From: JBLHOS01 sp047623825
GTDB lineage: Bacteria > Pseudomonadota > Alphaproteobacteria > Rhodobacterales > Rhodobacteraceae
Reading direction: 5' to 3'
DNA length: 11,077 bases
NCBI GenBank assembly: GCA_047623825.1
Contig: JBLHOS010000094.1
Span: 1-11,077, forward strand
Part shown: positions 1 to 6,212 of the stretch, in pieces
How the letters are laid out: every line of letters begins with the position of its first letter
Numbering within the stretch: position 1 is the first letter of the stretch
Notes under the pieces: generated by a model
Databases searched by the model: none
Told to the model about the DNA's origin: nothing
Seen by the model: only the letters and a program-made list of their open reading frames with translations
Position numbers and translations under genes: made by a program

Positions 1-458
1 TCAATATTCAGACGACACCAGTCGATCTGGCATTCGTCAAGGCGGGCAACTACACCCAATTCAGCCTGTGCGCGAACGGTACTGGCAACGTCAGGCTGCT
101 GATGCAGCTCAACCATATCAACCTCTATCAACACGAACCTATTTCCCGACAGCAATGAATAGTGCATCCAGCCGCCGGCACCATCGCGGTCAACCACGCG
201 GCGCCAATTGCCGTGTTCCGCAATGATTTGCATCGGCGTGTTGCGGTGTTGATAGACCCAATCGATCCGGTGTGATCTGGATGGGCCGCGCCGGGCATAG
301 CCTTCTTGCGCCTTCATTGAGACATAGCGCGGCATCGCAAACCCAGTCACAGGACCGACATCGGTTGTCTCGTCTGGAAGAGTTTGCGCGGATGCTATCC
401 CGGGAAACGCCAGCGCTCCCAGAAAAACGACGATCAAAAACCGACGACTGCGTCGCAT
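1..458 (-). CDS. Secreted bacterial SH3-domain protein, 3' end cut off by window edge
   Basis: The reverse strand reads open from an ATG at 458-456 to the window edge, giving 152 visible residues with no stop. Residues 1-24 form a signal peptide: RRSRR, a hydrophobic core, then an ASA cleavage site before QTLPDE. The rest resembles the bacterial SH3-like (DUF1058-type) fold: a variable stretch near 45-65, the W-R-x-V strand (NWRRVVD, 84-90), GGWMHYSLL (95-103), then a second half with RLDECQIDWCRL (139-150). C143 and C148 could pair in the periplasm. Such proteins are thought to act at the cell envelope, but no specific partner is known to me. The gene is divergent from the hydroxyacid dehydrogenase at 602. 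The C-terminus lies outside the window, probably only a few tens of residues away, judging from family length as I recall it. The start is preceded only by a weak purine stretch. Confidence 0.8.
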   Translation of the reverse strand, partial: MRRSRRFLIVVFLGALAFPGIASAQTLPDETTDVGPVTGFAMPRYVSMKAQEGYARRGPSRSHRIDWVYQHRNTPMQIIAEHGNWRRVVDRDGAGGWMHYSLLSGNRFVLIEVDMVELHQQPDVASTVRAQAELGVVARLDECQIDWCRLNI

Positions 459-601
459 GTAATTCTCTGCCTGCCTAAGGGTCCTGCAAGGGTCGGACCG
501 CGTCCTCTTGGTCTCGCTTTCGCGAACGGGCATCTTGCGTGCCGTTATCTAATGGAACAGTGTCATGAGGAGCACGGATAATCCAGTAAGGGATCGGCAA
601 G
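459..601. promoter_or_regulatory. Divergent intergenic region with presumed back-to-back promoters
   Basis: These 143 bp separate the starts of the leftward SH3 gene and the rightward dehydrogenase, so promoters for both must lie here or inside the neighbouring coding sequence. An 8-bp perfect palindrome, TTCGCGAA, sits at 519-526. An AT-richer TTATCTAATGG stretch near 545-555 could contain a -10 element for the rightward gene. I cannot pair it with a convincing -35 box, so no promoter is called exactly. Confidence 0.35.
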
Positions 602-1588
602 ATGCCAGGACAAAAGCTAAGTGTTGTTGTTACGCGACGGTTACCAGAGGTGGTCGAGACGCGGATGTCCGAACTCTTTAATGTAGAGCTGCGCGAAACA
701 GACACGCCAATGACCCGCGCTGAGATGATTTCGGCGATGGATCGGGCGGATGTATTGGTGCCTTGCGTGACTGATTTGATCGACGCGGGGATGCTGGGCC
801 AAGCCGGTGAAAAATTAAAGCTGATCGCAAATTATGGCGCAGGGATTGACCATATTGACGTCTCGACTGCCCGGCAGCGTGGTATCTTGGTAAGCAATAC
901 ACCGGGTGTGGTGACCGATGATACAGCCGATATGACGCTGGCATTGATCCTAGCTGTGACCCGGCGGATCCCCGAAGGTCTATCCGTGATGCAGGCCGGA
1001 AAATGGGCTGGGTGGGCGCCTACTGCTTTCATGGGGGGGCGCATAGGCGGCAAACGGCTGGGAATTTTGGGTATGGGGCGTATCGGCCAAGCTGTTGCAC
1101 GCCGCGCCGCAGCCTTTGGGATGCAGATCCACTATCATAACCGCAAGCGACTGCACGCCGATCTGGAGACTGCATATGAGGCGACTTATTGGGAAAGCTT
1201 GGATCAGATGCTGTCGCGGATTGATATTTTGTCGATCAATTGCCCGCACACGCCTGCGACCTTCCATTTGCTAAACGCGCGCCGCCTGAAATTGATGAAG
1301 CCAACCGCGGTGATCGTAAACACATCGCGTGGCGAGGTGATTGATGAAAACGCGCTGACCCGAATGTTGCGCACTGGTGAAATTGCGGGTGCCGGACTGG
1401 ATGTGTTTGAGCGCGGCCACCAGATCAATCCCCGCCTGCGGGAGCTGGAGAACGTCGTGCTGCTGCCGCACATGGGCTCTGCCACCGTAGAGGGACGGAT
1501 CGAGATGGGCGAAAAGGTTTTGATCAATATCAAGACTTTTGATGATGGACACCGGCCACCCGATCTGATCGTGCCGTCCATGCTTTGA
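602..1588 (+). CDS. D-isomer-specific 2-hydroxyacid dehydrogenase (D-glycerate dehydrogenase / glyoxylate-hydroxypyruvate reductase type)
   Basis: At 328 aa this is the usual length for an NAD(P)H-dependent D-2-hydroxyacid dehydrogenase, a cytosolic enzyme that interconverts glyoxylate/glycolate or hydroxypyruvate/D-glycerate. The substrate-domain signature NYGAGIDHID is at 77-86, followed by SNTPGVVTDDTADM (98-111). The Rossmann nucleotide loop is GMGRIG (157-162). The strand after it ends in HNRKR (179-183), basic residues that often favour NADPH. Catalytic Arg is R243 in NTSRGEVID, and catalytic His is H290 in LPHMGSAT. The catalytic Glu normally sits five residues after the Asp of DVF; here that position is G272 in DVFERG, with only E270 nearby. 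A loose AAGGGATCGGCAAG stretch precedes the ATG. The C-terminal DGHRPPDLIVP is what I recall of alphaproteobacterial members. Family membership is clear; the exact substrate is not. Confidence 0.9.
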   Translation: MPGQKLSVVVTRRLPEVVETRMSELFNVELRETDTPMTRAEMISAMDRADVLVPCVTDLIDAGMLGQAGEKLKLIANYGAGIDHIDVSTARQRGILVSNTPGVVTDDTADMTLALILAVTRRIPEGLSVMQAGKWAGWAPTAFMGGRIGGKRLGILGMGRIGQAVARRAAAFGMQIHYHNRKRLHADLETAYEATYWESLDQMLSRIDILSINCPHTPATFHLLNARRLKLMKPTAVIVNTSRGEVIDENALTRMLRTGEIAGAGLDVFERGHQINPRLRELENVVLLPHMGSATVEGRIEMGEKVLINIKTFDDGHRPPDLIVPSML

Positions 1589-1645
1589 TCTGGTATTTTG
1601 CGCAGAGACCTTGCCGTCTGGGCGGGGAGTATATTGTCCAATAAA

Positions 1646-1658
1646 ATGCTGACAGCAT
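1646..1658. repeat. Short inverted repeat ATGCT-GAC-AGCAT in the leader of the FAD/GcvT gene
   Basis: Perfect 5-bp arms (1646-1650 and 1654-1658) flank a 3-nt centre. It lies just after the AT-rich TATATTGTCCAATAAAAT stretch (about 1630-1647), the most promoter-like part of this 203-bp gap. A small operator or hairpin is possible, but arms this short can occur by chance. Confidence 0.3.
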
Positions 1659-1681
1659 CTGAAGGCTGATCCAGAGACGAG

Positions 1682-1711
1682 TCGAAACGACCAGATGTCG
1701 TTTTCGAAAAC
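1682..1711. repeat. Nested inverted repeat with a perfect 12-bp palindrome, candidate operator
   Basis: The left arm TCGAAACGAC (1682-1691) and right arm GTCGTTTTCGA (1697-1707) pair across a 5-nt centre with one bulged base. The right arm overlaps GTTTTCGAAAAC (1700-1711), a perfect 12-bp palindrome. The block lies about 80-110 bp upstream of the FAD/GcvT start in otherwise non-coding DNA. A regulator binding site or an RNA hairpin are both plausible; no regulator gene is in the window to link it to. Confidence 0.45.
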
Positions 1712-1732
1712 CATTGGGTCGGCTGGGATGGG

Positions 1733-1756
1733 CTTGGCACCGTGTCTTCTGCCAAG
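1733..1756. repeat. Inverted repeat CTTGGCA-N10-TGCCAAG upstream of the FAD/GcvT gene
   Basis: Perfect 7-bp arms (1733-1739 and 1750-1756) are separated by 10 nt and lie 36-59 bp before the start codon. The spacing suits a dimeric regulator contacting two successive turns, or a leader hairpin. The left arm also looks like a sigma-54 -24 element, but a -12 GC is absent at the required distance. Confidence 0.4.
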
Positions 1757-1779
1757 AAAGATCAGCGTAACCCTGTCTC

Positions 1780-1783
1780 GGAG
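1780..1783 (+). promoter_or_regulatory. Ribosome binding site of the FAD/GcvT gene
   Basis: GGAG lies 8 nt before the ATG at 1792 and supports that start. The protein there begins directly with the first strand of the FAD-binding fold (KALIVGGGAIG), leaving no room for a later start. Confidence 0.65.
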
Positions 1784-1791
1784 ATCCGTCC

Positions 1792-4281
1792 ATGAAAACC
1801 CATGTCAAAGCTTTGATCGTCGGAGGCGGCGCTATCGGGACCGGGGTAGCCTATCATCTGGCGCGCGCCGGTTGGCAGGATGTGCTGCTGCTGGAGCGTG
1901 ATGAGCTGACGTCAGGCTCAACCTGGCATGCCGCAGGCCTGCTGCCCTTGTTCAATATGGGATATGCGACCAGCCACATCCACGACTATTCCGTGAATTT
2001 TTATAAGACCTTGGAAGCCGAAACCGGGCTGAATGCTGGGTTCTCGGTGGTGGGCAATCTGCGGTTGGCCCAGACACAGGCGCGCATGGATGAATACATG
2101 CTCTATGCCTCGATCGCAGAGACCGTCGGCATTGAATATGAATGGGTGACACCTGCCCAGATCAAAGATCGCTGGCCCTTGGTGCGGACTGAAGACTTGG
2201 AAGGTGCTATTTTTCATCCGACCGACGGCTATATCAATCCCGCAGACGTCACGATGGCGATGGCCAAGGGCGCGCGGCAGCGCGGCGTAACGATTGAGCG
2301 AAAATGGCAAGTCGACGGCTATGTCTGGACTGGCGACCATTGGGATGTGACGGTCACCAAGATGGTTGAAAAGGGCGGCAATCTGGTGCCGTCTGAAGAA
2401 CAGGTGATCATCCATGCAGAGCATGTGGTAACAGCCACTGGAAACCACGCGCAGCGTACTGCGCGCCTGTTGGGGCTGAAGATCCCGGCTATTCCGGTTG
2501 AGCACCAGTATATTGTTACCGAACCAGATCCGGCCTTGGTTGAGTGGCGTAAGTCAAATGCCGAGCACCCGGTTCTGCGTGATGCCGATTCCAAATGGTA
2601 TGTCCGCGAGGAACGGGGTGGCTGGATCCTTGGGCCGTATGAAAAGAACGCGCCCGCACGGTTCCTTTATGATGTGCCGGAAAGCTTCCGGGCTGACTTG
2701 TTTTCGCTGGATCTGGAGCGGATCGAGGAGGAATACATGTCGATGATCCACCGGATTCCATCGACAGAAACAGCGGGTCTGAAGGATGATTACAACGGTC
2801 CGATTTGTTACACGCCCGATGGTAATCCCTTAGTTGGACCGGCGCCCGGGCTGCGCAATATGTGGCTTGCCGAAGGCTTCAGCTTTGGCATCACTGCGGC
2901 GGGTGGCGTCGGCTATTATCTGGCCCAATTGATGGTTGAGGGTGAGGCCGAGATCGATATGGCCAGCCTTGATCCGAAACGCTTTGGCAATTGGATCACC
3001 ACTGAATATGCTGCGCGCAAGAACGAGGAGGCGTATGATCACGTCTTTATCCTGCATCATCCTGATGAGGAACGCCCTGCTGCTCGTGGTTTAAAAACTG
3101 CACCCAGCTATGACCGGATGAAAGCCCGTGGTGCCCAGTTTGGTCAGGTCAACGGGTGGGAGCGTCCGAACTATTTTGCGCCCATGGGTTTTGATGATCA
3201 CGCCAGTCGCAGTTTTCGGCGTGGTGGCTGGTGGCAATATGCCAAGGCGGAGGCTGAGGCGGTTCGCAATGGTGTTGGCATGGTCGACGCGACTGCCTTT
3301 ACCAAACACGTTCTAAGTGGACCGGGTGCGACTGAATTTCTGGACTGGTTTACTTGCAACAAGCTGCCGCGCGTCGGCCGGATCAATCTGACCTACGCCT
3401 TGACGGCGGCGGGTACGACCCGGACCGAATACACCATCGTTCGGCAGGACGAGGACAAATATTATCTGGTCTCATCGGGTGCCTGGCAGGCCTACGACAA
3501 GGATTATCTGGAAAAAGCGATCGCCGATAAAACGGCCGAGTTTGGTGCGATGGTCTTGCAAGATGTTACCTCGCAATACGGTGTGTTTGCGCTGGCAGGC
3601 CCGAAATCCCGCGATGTGTTGGCAAGTTTGATCCGCGACGCAGATCCCGAAACTGCCCTTACAAATAAGCGGTTTCCGTGGCTGAGCGCAAAAAATATTG
3701 AGCTGAAGATGTGCCCAACGATGGCGATCCGTGTGGCTTATACTGGTGAGTTGGGATGGGAGTTGCATCACCCGATGGAGATGCAGAACTACCTGTTTGA
3801 TCAGCTGATGGAGGCGGGTGAACCGCATGGCCTGAAGCTGGTGGGGGCACGGGCGCAAAACTGGTTGCGGCAAGAGAAATCTTACCGCGCCTTTGGGAAT
3901 GAACTTGGCCGCGATGCCTCACCGCTAGAGGCCGGGCTGGACCGGTTCGTTGATCTGAGTAAGGAGTTCCATGGCAAGCAAGCGATGGAAAAAATTGGCA
4001 TCCGGTCCAAATGTGTCACGCTGTTAATCGATGGTCCTGCGGACGCAGATCCTTGGGGGCGCGAGGCGCTGTATGATGGCGATACCAAGGTTGGTCGACT
4101 GACCTCGGGCGGCTATTCCGTGGCCTTTGGGAAAGCCATCGGGATGGGCTATGTGCGTCCGGATCTGGCGGTCACCGGGACCAAGCTAAAGGTTCGGATG
4201 TTAACGCAACTGTGGGACGCTGAGATTGTCGAGGACAGCCCTTACGATCCGACAAACGCCACCATTCGCATGAACGGTTGA
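1792..4281 (+). CDS. FAD-dependent oxidoreductase fused to a GcvT (aminomethyltransferase) module; dimethylglycine/sarcosine dehydrogenase family
   Basis: This 829-aa protein has the full two-part layout of dimethylglycine dehydrogenase/oxidase, sarcosine dehydrogenase and 4-methylaminobutanoate oxidase, which are around 820-860 aa. The N-terminal DAO-type FAD domain (1-400) carries VGGGAIG (10-16) and ends with TPDGNPLVGPAP and GFSFGITAAGG (341-371). STWHAAG (43-49) matches the motif whose His (here H46) carries covalent FAD in mitochondrial dimethylglycine dehydrogenase. A linker domain follows (about 405-465). The GcvT fold (about 465-735) has YALTAAGTTRTEYTIV (535-550) and AYTGELGWEL (649-658), and the GcvT C-terminal barrel is at about 740-825. 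The family oxidises an N-methyl group and passes the C1 unit to tetrahydrofolate in the second half, usually feeding electrons to ETF. No signal peptide, so cytosolic. The substrate cannot be fixed from sequence alone. Its leader carries inverted repeats, suggesting regulation. Confidence 0.9.
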   Translation: MKTHVKALIVGGGAIGTGVAYHLARAGWQDVLLLERDELTSGSTWHAAGLLPLFNMGYATSHIHDYSVNFYKTLEAETGLNAGFSVVGNLRLAQTQARMDEYMLYASIAETVGIEYEWVTPAQIKDRWPLVRTEDLEGAIFHPTDGYINPADVTMAMAKGARQRGVTIERKWQVDGYVWTGDHWDVTVTKMVEKGGNLVPSEEQVIIHAEHVVTATGNHAQRTARLLGLKIPAIPVEHQYIVTEPDPALVEWRKSNAEHPVLRDADSKWYVREERGGWILGPYEKNAPARFLYDVPESFRADLFSLDLERIEEEYMSMIHRIPSTETAGLKDDYNGPICYTPDGNPLVGPAPGLRNMWLAEGFSFGITAAGGVGYYLAQLMVEGEAEIDMASLDPKRFGNWITTEYAARKNEEAYDHVFILHHPDEERPAARGLKTAPSYDRMKARGAQFGQVNGWERPNYFAPMGFDDHASRSFRRGGWWQYAKAEAEAVRNGVGMVDATAFTKHVLSGPGATEFLDWFTCNKLPRVGRINLTYALTAAGTTRTEYTIVRQDEDKYYLVSSGAWQAYDKDYLEKAIADKTAEFGAMVLQDVTSQYGVFALAGPKSRDVLASLIRDADPETALTNKRFPWLSAKNIELKMCPTMAIRVAYTGELGWELHHPMEMQNYLFDQLMEAGEPHGLKLVGARAQNWLRQEKSYRAFGNELGRDASPLEAGLDRFVDLSKEFHGKQAMEKIGIRSKCVTLLIDGPADADPWGREALYDGDTKVGRLTSGGYSVAFGKAIGMGYVRPDLAVTGTKLKVRMLTQLWDAEIVEDSPYDPTNATIRMNG

Positions 4282-4289
4282 GGTTAGAT

Positions 4290-4922
4290 TTAAACAGCGG
4301 GGTGCCTGGCAATAATCATCAGATTATTGGCAGGCATTTCGACAACCTCTGGTATGCTGAGACCCGCCTGGGTTAGCCGGTCCAGCACCCAATCAAGGTT
4401 TTTATAGCCGGTCGCAGGATCCTGCGCGCGCAGTTCGGCGTGAAATGCAGCATCCCCGGCACTGGTGGCGATACCGTCGCGCAGAAACGGGCCATAAAGG
4501 CAGGCAATGCCGTTTGGCGCTAACGCCACAGCGATCTGCGATATCAAAACCTCAACCTGATGGTCCGCGATCAGGTGCAGCAAGTTTACCAGATTGATCA
4601 GATCAACAGGTCCCTCGGTTACGCCCCAACCCGGATTGCCGGCATTCATCAGTTTTGGTGGGCGCAGGTTGGCCAAAGATTTCGTCTCGGCCCATGCCGC
4701 AATAGAGGCTATGCGCACGGCGTCCATATCGGTGGGCTGCCAGATCAGTCCGGGCATCTGCTCGGCAAAGACGATGATATGCTCGCCTGTTCCCGAGGCG
4801 ATCTCTAGCGCGCGGCCTTGGCTTGGGGCGACGCGGGCCAACACCTGCAAGATCGCGGCCCGATTGCGCAATGCCGAAGGGGCGGACAACCGTCGCGGAT
4901 CATGGGTGGGATCTTCTGTCAC
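4290..4922 (-). CDS. DUF938-family protein, predicted SAM-dependent methyltransferase fold
   Basis: 210 aa, about the normal length for DUF938. The fold is class I methyltransferase: motif I LEIASGTGEH (39-48) for the SAM glycine loop, an acidic PTDMD (63-67) at the end of the second strand, DLINLVNLLHLI (107-118) as the motif IV region, YGPFLRDG (143-150), and a C-terminal MPANNLMIIAR strand (196-206). Substrate and function are unknown. The start is a GTG at 4922-4920, chosen because AAGGAG lies 8 nt upstream and the protein then begins with the family-like DPRRLSAPSALRNRAAI. It lies 84 bp downstream of the FAD oxidoreductase gene on the same strand with no terminator seen between them, so cotranscription is possible. 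Its stop is 8 bp from the stop of the convergent FAD/GcvT gene, and its last codons contain a strong inverted repeat. Confidence 0.88.
   Translation of the reverse strand: MTEDPTHDPRRLSAPSALRNRAAILQVLARVAPSQGRALEIASGTGEHIIVFAEQMPGLIWQPTDMDAVRIASIAAWAETKSLANLRPPKLMNAGNPGWGVTEGPVDLINLVNLLHLIADHQVEVLISQIAVALAPNGIACLYGPFLRDGIATSAGDAAFHAELRAQDPATGYKNLDWVLDRLTQAGLSIPEVVEMPANNLMIIARHPAV
4304..4335. terminator. Strong inverted repeat at convergent gene ends, candidate terminator for the FAD/GcvT transcript
   Basis: Arms GCCTGGCAATAATC (4304-4317) and GATTATTGGCAGGC (4322-4335) pair over 14 positions with one G-G mismatch around a 4-nt ATCA loop. It begins 23 bp after the rightward stop codon, where an intrinsic terminator is expected, but lies inside the last codons of the leftward DUF938 gene (PANNLMIIAR). 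The rightward transcript continues with ATTTC, only a short T stretch, so rho-independent termination may be partial. On the leftward transcript no T-run follows the hairpin. Confidence 0.55.
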
Positions 4923-4930
4923 GGCAACGG

Positions 4931-4936
4931 CTCCTT
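4931..4936 (-). promoter_or_regulatory. Ribosome binding site AAGGAG deciding a GTG start
   Basis: On the reverse strand AAGGAG is followed by 8 nt and then GTG at 4922. It partly overlaps the right arm of a short dyad, TTGGT/ACCAA, at 4935-4954, which could modestly affect access to this site. Confidence 0.7.
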
Positions 4937-5006
4937 GGTAATCACGTGCACCAATTTCCCCAGCAAGATCAATTTTGCAAGACTGTTGGTTTGCGAGCAG
5001 CTTGGG

Positions 5007-6089
5007 CTAGATGGCAAATCTTCGCGGTGAAAGCGCTTTGACTGTTGCGTGTTTCAACGCAGGCGGGCGGCCTGCGACCAGATCGGCGATCAATTGGCTG
5101 GCGGCAGGGCTGGTTTGGATCCCGTATCCGCCCTGACCGGCACACCAGATGAAGTTGGGTTGGGCAAGGTCAGGCCCCAACACCAGTGAGCGATCGGGTG
5201 AAAAGGTTCGAAGGCCTGCCCAGCTGGAAGTCACACGAGTCACATCTTCTGTCACAAATGGCTGATAACGCTCAATCCCCTCGGCCAAAACCATGTCATC
5301 GGCCCAGGCGTCATGCGGTTCAGTCACCGGGTCCTCCTCGGCTGGGCTGACCAGCCATGCCCCTGCATCGGCTTTGGCATACCAGCTTTCACCGGCGCCG
5401 ATCAGCATTGGCCAGCGGCTTACATCATGCCCGCCCGGTGCTGGTAGACGCGCGATTGAGCGTCGCAACGGCGTTAATCCCAAGGGGGGAATCCCGGCCT
5501 GCACGGCGATTAGATCGGCCCACGCTCCGGCTGCATTCACCAGCGTCCGACCTTCAAAGTCTTGACCAGCTGTCACGCGCCACAGCGCCCCGTCCCGCGC
5601 AATCTGATCGACGCGCTGCCCCATTTTGATGATGCCGCCATTGGCGCGGATCTGACGTGCAAACCCTTGCAACAGCAGATCGGTATCAATGTCCCACGCG
5701 TCTTCATGATAGGCCGCATGGGCGACGTGACCGGGGTTCAGGATCGGGATCAGTTTGCAGGCCTCAGCCACCGTGATCCGGTCAAGATGCATCTTGACGA
5801 CGTCTTTGGCAAAGATCTCGGTTTGGTCGGCACTGCCAACAAACAACAACCCGCGCGGACTAAGCACACCGCCCTGATCCGTCTCATGATATTCCCGGCT
5901 GGCGATGTTCAGCGCAACTGTTGTCTCAAGCCCGTAATACGTCTCAAAAAGGGCGGCTGACCGGCCTGAGGCGTGATAGCCAAGCGAGGGCTCAGCCTCT
6001 AACAGCAAGACCGATCCCAGCTGCGATAACCGGGCGCCCGCCGACGTTCCGGCCATGCCGCCACCGACGACGATAAAATCATAAATCAT
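5007..6089 (-). CDS. FAD-dependent amino acid dehydrogenase of the DAO fold, D-arginine dehydrogenase-like
   Basis: A 360-aa flavoenzyme with dinucleotide loop VGGGMAG (8-14), the acidic end of the second strand LLLEAEPS (28-35), and GYHASGRSAALF (37-48). NAAGAWAD is at 185-192, and the C-terminal FAD/active-site segment is GQGGYGIQTSPA (318-329). Order and motifs match Pseudomonas D-arginine dehydrogenase as I remember it: GRSAA..YYG, LRRS (208-211), SWY (235-237), WAGLRTF (290-296), GGYGIQT and a terminal LSPRRF. Aligned by eye, Y52, R210, Y237, R294 and Q325 match its substrate contacts, but L47 replaces its active-site His. Oxidative deamination of an amino or imino acid is likely; strict D-arginine activity is not implied. 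No signal peptide. It follows the ABC transporter on the same strand, with a terminator in between, so it probably has its own promoter in 6090-6164. No strong ribosome binding site is visible before the ATG. Confidence 0.85.
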   Translation of the reverse strand: MIYDFIVVGGGMAGTSAGARLSQLGSVLLLEAEPSLGYHASGRSAALFETYYGLETTVALNIASREYHETDQGGVLSPRGLLFVGSADQTEIFAKDVVKMHLDRITVAEACKLIPILNPGHVAHAAYHEDAWDIDTDLLLQGFARQIRANGGIIKMGQRVDQIARDGALWRVTAGQDFEGRTLVNAAGAWADLIAVQAGIPPLGLTPLRRSIARLPAPGGHDVSRWPMLIGAGESWYAKADAGAWLVSPAEEDPVTEPHDAWADDMVLAEGIERYQPFVTEDVTRVTSSWAGLRTFSPDRSLVLGPDLAQPNFIWCAGQGGYGIQTSPAASQLIADLVAGRPPALKHATVKALSPRRFAI

Positions 6090-6164
6090 CTTGCTGTGCT
6101 TTCATGGAATTGGTGTTCTGGCAAGCGGTTGCACTGGCACCAAAGTGTATTTGCAGAGCCATGA

Positions 6165-6194
6165 AAAAGGCCCGCACAGGGCGGGCCTTTTCTT
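6165..6194 (-). terminator. Intrinsic terminator after the substrate-binding protein gene
   Basis: Perfect 11-bp arms, AAAAGGCCCGC (6165-6175) and GCGGGCCTTTT (6181-6191), enclose a 5-nt loop. On the reverse strand the GC-rich stem ends in TTTTTC, a standard rho-independent terminator, located 19-48 nt past the stop of the binding-protein gene. The forward strand also ends in TTTTCTT, so it could work both ways. Confidence 0.9.
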
Positions 6195-6212
6195 AATAAT
6201 GCATAAGCTATC

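Noticed and set aside
272..478. 68-codon forward frame near the left end
   Set aside because: It is antisense to the SH3-domain protein, whose signal peptide and fold are convincing.
519..526. TTCGCGAA palindrome as a regulator site
   Set aside because: At 8 bp without extension it is likely enough by chance in GC-rich DNA; kept only as a note in the divergent gap.
1734..1753. Sigma-54 promoter from the TTGGCAC element
   Set aside because: The -24 part is good, but the position for the -12 GC holds TC; the nearest GC is too far away.
1204..1755. Long open frame (183 codons) antisense to the hydroxyacid dehydrogenase
   Set aside because: It overlaps a gene with clear family motifs, is low-complexity in style (Ser/Pro/Arg-rich) and matches no fold I know. 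It is a shadow of codon bias in the real gene.
1589..1791. Glycine riboswitch ahead of the FAD/GcvT gene
   Set aside because: The conserved glycine aptamer core sequences are not visible; only simple inverted repeats are present.
1918..2505. 195-codon frame antisense to the FAD/GcvT gene
   Set aside because: It lies wholly inside the conserved FAD domain on the opposite strand, is rich in His/Arg/Gln and has no recognisable motif or ribosome site.
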